DNA from: Xanthobacteraceae bacterium
Lineage (GTDB): Bacteria > Pseudomonadota > Alphaproteobacteria > Rhizobiales > Xanthobacteraceae
DNA: 9,999 bases
Reading direction: 5' to 3'
Assembly: GCA_030037105.1 (NCBI GenBank)
Contig: JASHRY010000154.1
Span: 1 to 9,999, forward strand
Made by a program: the position numbers and the translations under genes
The notes under the pieces: model-generated
What the model was told of the DNA's origin: nothing
Seen by the model: the letters and a program-made list of their open reading frames with translations, nothing else
The model's database searches: none
In this document: one piece after another, positions 8,432-9,999 of the stretch
How positions within the stretch are numbered: position 1 is the first letter of the stretch
Layout: each line of letters begins with the position of its first letter

Positions 8432-9004
8432 ATGCAAGACGTTCTTCCCGACGGCGGCGTGATCCGTAAATTGTGGATCGGAGAGGCCGACAAGTATCGC
8501 CACCACATACTGCGCCTCGACCCGGAAAGCCGGCACAACAGGTTCGGCGGCGGTGTATCCGACGATTTCGTCAGCAACTATGCCGAGCTGTCCTCGTCGC
8601 TCGACGCCGTCGTGCACGGTTTTTTCATTGATGGAGTGATGCGCGGCGCCGCGGAACTGCGGCCGCTGGGCGGGCGTTTTCCACGCCAGGCCGAGGCCGG
8701 GATCAGCGTGGAGAAGCCCTGGCAAAGTCATGGCGTCGGCTCGGCGCTGCTGCGCCACACTTTGCTCGCCGCCCGTAATCGCGGCTATCGGCTGCTGCAT
8801 ATGATCTGCCTGGCCGAGAACCGGCGCATGCAGCAGCTAGCGCGCAAGTTCGACGCCGAGCTGTCGTTCGATTTCGGCAGCGTTGTCGGCGAGGTCGAAT
8901 CCGCGCGCCCCACGCCGCTGTCGCTGATGCGCGAGCTCATGGCCGACGGTCACGGTTTCGCGACGACGATGCTCGATCTGCAATCGCGCATGCTCAGAGC
9001 ATGA
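8432..9004 (+). CDS. GNAT-family N-acetyltransferase, substrate unknown
   Basis: This is a 190-aa single-domain GCN5-related N-acetyltransferase, expected to move an acetyl group from acetyl-CoA to an amine. Acetyl-CoA-binding motif A is visible at about 88-115: strand AEAGISVE, then the pyrophosphate loop QSHGVGSAL (Q98-x-x-G101-x-G103), then a helix. Motif B follows (LLHMICLAENRRMQQLARKFDAEL, about 121-144), where Asn130 is typical. The N-terminal part has RLDPESRHNRFGG (28-40), resembling the substrate-side segment of GNAT domains found in some protein lysine acetyltransferases. That resemblance is suggestive only, and I cannot name a substrate. There is no signal peptide or membrane segment. 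It is the only plus-strand gene here, divergent from zapE and convergent with thpR. The start was chosen by its Shine-Dalgarno; a version six residues longer from 8414 is possible. Confidence 0.9.
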   Translation: MQDVLPDGGVIRKLWIGEADKYRHHILRLDPESRHNRFGGGVSDDFVSNYAELSSSLDAVVHGFFIDGVMRGAAELRPLGGRFPRQAEAGISVEKPWQSHGVGSALLRHTLLAARNRGYRLLHMICLAENRRMQQLARKFDAELSFDFGSVVGEVESARPTPLSLMRELMADGHGFATTMLDLQSRMLRA

Positions 9005-9572
9005 CTCCGTCGGGGACTTTGCGTCTATCCGGGTTCCGCCGCGCGAGCGGATAGGCCGCCTCGACGACATAGGGTCCGCCGCCGACCGACGAGCGCGACG
9101 AGAACAGCACGAAGCGCGAGACCGCGAACGCGGCGGAACGATAATAGCCGCGCGCGGCAAGATAATCGGCGACCTGCCGGCTCGACGAATCGCGCAGCCG
9201 CGCCAGCGTCACATGTGGCGTGTACTTGCGCCCCTCGGGCTCGAGGCCGAGCCGCCGCAACAGCCGCTCATGCTCCGCCTGCAGATCGATCAACGGCGGG
9301 ACCGCCGCGACCGCCGCGACAACGGCGCGCGGCTTGCGGCCGCCGAACGAAGAGAGCCCGTCGAACCGCAACTCGAACGGCGAGCGCCGCACGCCCCCGA
9401 GCAGGCCGGCAATGTCGCGCGCCAAGGCGTCGTCGATGTCGCCGATGAAGCGCAGCGTCAGGTGATAGTTCTCCGGATTGATCCAACGCGCACCCGGCAA
9501 ACCGCCGCGCATCATGGCGAGCGACTGAGCGACGTCCGGCGGTATTTCCAGACCGGTGAACAGACGGGGCAT
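8994..9572 (-). CDS. thpR: RNA 2',3'-cyclic phosphodiesterase (2H/LigT family)
   Basis: This is a member of the 2H phosphoesterase superfamily (ThpR, formerly LigT), which opens 2',3'-cyclic phosphate ends of RNA to 2'-phosphates. The family also shows 2'-5' RNA ligase activity in vitro; its physiological role is unclear. The product is 192 aa, within the family's 170-200. Both catalytic HxTx motifs are present, HLTL at 37-40 and HVTL at 120-123, about 80 residues apart as expected. The start MPRLFTGLEIPP is the typical family N-terminus. No clear Shine-Dalgarno precedes the ATG at 9572; a 12-base GC palindrome (9585-9596) sits there instead. The last 11 bases overlap the convergent GNAT gene. 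It follows the esterase gene by 75 bases on the same strand, so they may be co-transcribed. Confidence 0.95.
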   Translation of the reverse strand: MPRLFTGLEIPPDVAQSLAMMRGGLPGARWINPENYHLTLRFIGDIDDALARDIAGLLGGVRRSPFELRFDGLSSFGGRKPRAVVAAVAAVPPLIDLQAEHERLLRRLGLEPEGRKYTPHVTLARLRDSSSRQVADYLAARGYYRSAAFAVSRFVLFSSRSSVGGGPYVVEAAYPLARRNPDRRKVPDGVML

Positions 9573-9584
9573 GACGATTTGCGG

Positions 9585-9621
9585 CGCGGCGCCGCGATTC
9601 GCAGGACCCGCAGCATGCGGG
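9585..9621 (-). other. Palindrome and hairpin between the esterase gene and thpR
   Basis: The 75-base gap holds a perfect 12-base palindrome, CGCGGCGCCGCG (9585-9596), and a 6-bp stem with three-base loop (9607-9612 with 9616-9621, CCCGCA/TGCGGG). Neither is followed by a T-run, so no intrinsic terminator is evident. Both are GC-only or nearly so and could arise by chance. Confidence 0.25.
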
Positions 9622-9647
9622 GATCGACGGCGGCGCGCAACCCTTTC

Positions 9648-9999
9648 TCAATGTTGCGGGCGAACGCGGGCGACGAGCTCCTCCACTTTCGGCAGGATGC
9701 GCGTGATGATCCTGTCGACCCCGGCCGCGTTCGGATGCAGGCCGTCGTGCTGCGTGAGGCCGAGGTCGGCGGCGACGCCGTCGAGAAAGAACGGATAGAG
9801 CAATACGCCGTATTTGGCGGCAAGCTCCGGATAGATGCGCTCGAACGACCGGCCGTAGGCGGCTCCCAGGTTCGGCGCCGCGCGCATGCCGCACAGCAGC
9901 ACCGCGATGTGGCGCTCGCTCAGGCGGCGCAGGATCGCGTCGAGCGCGTTGCGCGTCACTTCCGGGTCAAGCCCGCGCAGCATGTCGTTGGCGCCGAGT
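9648..9999 (-). CDS. TesA/arylesterase-type SGNH hydrolase, C-terminal part only
   Basis: This is the C-terminal 116 codons of an SGNH/GDSL hydrolase of the TesA-like (acyl-CoA thioesterase I / arylesterase / lysophospholipase) group, which hydrolyses thioesters or esters, often in the periplasm. The gene is cut by the right edge of the window, so the catalytic Ser block and any signal peptide are not visible. The fragment begins with LGANDMLRG, the block III Gly-x-Asn-Asp. It ends with DGLHPNAAGVDRI, where Asp (codon 9746-9744) and His (9737-9735) complete the catalytic triad. MRAAPNLGAAYGRSFERIYPEL-type sequence between them is characteristic of TesA homologues. The ATG at 9983 is internal, not a start. 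Typical members are about 200-240 aa, so roughly half is present. Confidence 0.9.
   Translation of the reverse strand, partial: LGANDMLRGLDPEVTRNALDAILRRLSERHIAVLLCGMRAAPNLGAAYGRSFERIYPELAAKYGVLLYPFFLDGVAADLGLTQHDGLHPNAAGVDRIITRILPKVEELVARVRPQH

Noticed and set aside
9648..9983. A complete 111-codon gene starting at ATG 9983
   Set aside because: The frame stays open upstream to the window edge and encodes the conserved LGAND just before that Met, so the ATG is internal to a truncated hydrolase gene.

Overview
This is a GC-rich chromosomal window from an alphaproteobacterium, most likely of the Rhizobiales (Bradyrhizobium/Xanthobacteraceae-like). The evidence is the gene order zapE-mdh-sucC-sucD-sucA-sucB on one strand, the single-chain LDH-like malate dehydrogenase, and protein ends typical of that order (for example SucA beginning MSRQDANAALTSFLYGGN). 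I see no mobile element, phage gene, CRISPR array, rRNA or tRNA gene. No stretch over 300 bases lacks a gene.

Layout. From right to left, the minus strand carries the 3' half of a TesA/arylesterase-like SGNH hydrolase (9999-9648, cut by the window edge) and thpR, an RNA 2',3'-cyclic phosphodiesterase (9572-8994). A lone plus-strand GNAT acetyltransferase gene (8432-9004) converges on thpR and overlaps its end by 11 bases. A divergent 280-base intergenic region separates the GNAT gene from zapE (8151-6973). Then come mdh (6873-5908), sucC (5759-4590), sucD (4590-3706), sucA (3571-620) and the first 173 codons of sucB (521-1, continuing off the left edge).

Function. Read in transcription order, mdh-sucCDAB encodes contiguous steps of the oxidative TCA cycle: malate dehydrogenase, both subunits of succinyl-CoA synthetase, and E1 and E2 of the 2-oxoglutarate dehydrogenase complex. 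E3 (lpd) would be expected just beyond the left edge. All catalytic residues I looked for are present, so nothing suggests a decayed or repurposed copy. ZapE/AFG1 is an AAA+-type P-loop ATPase directly upstream of mdh.

The coding content is ordinary housekeeping. What may repay attention lies between genes: a 101-base structured element between mdh and sucC made of two inverted-repeat pairs in crossed order (5773-5873), a 12-base perfect palindrome just upstream of mdh, a hairpin between sucA and sucB, and a dyad plus a strong out-of-frame Shine-Dalgarno site in front of the GNAT gene. No new multi-gene system is apparent.
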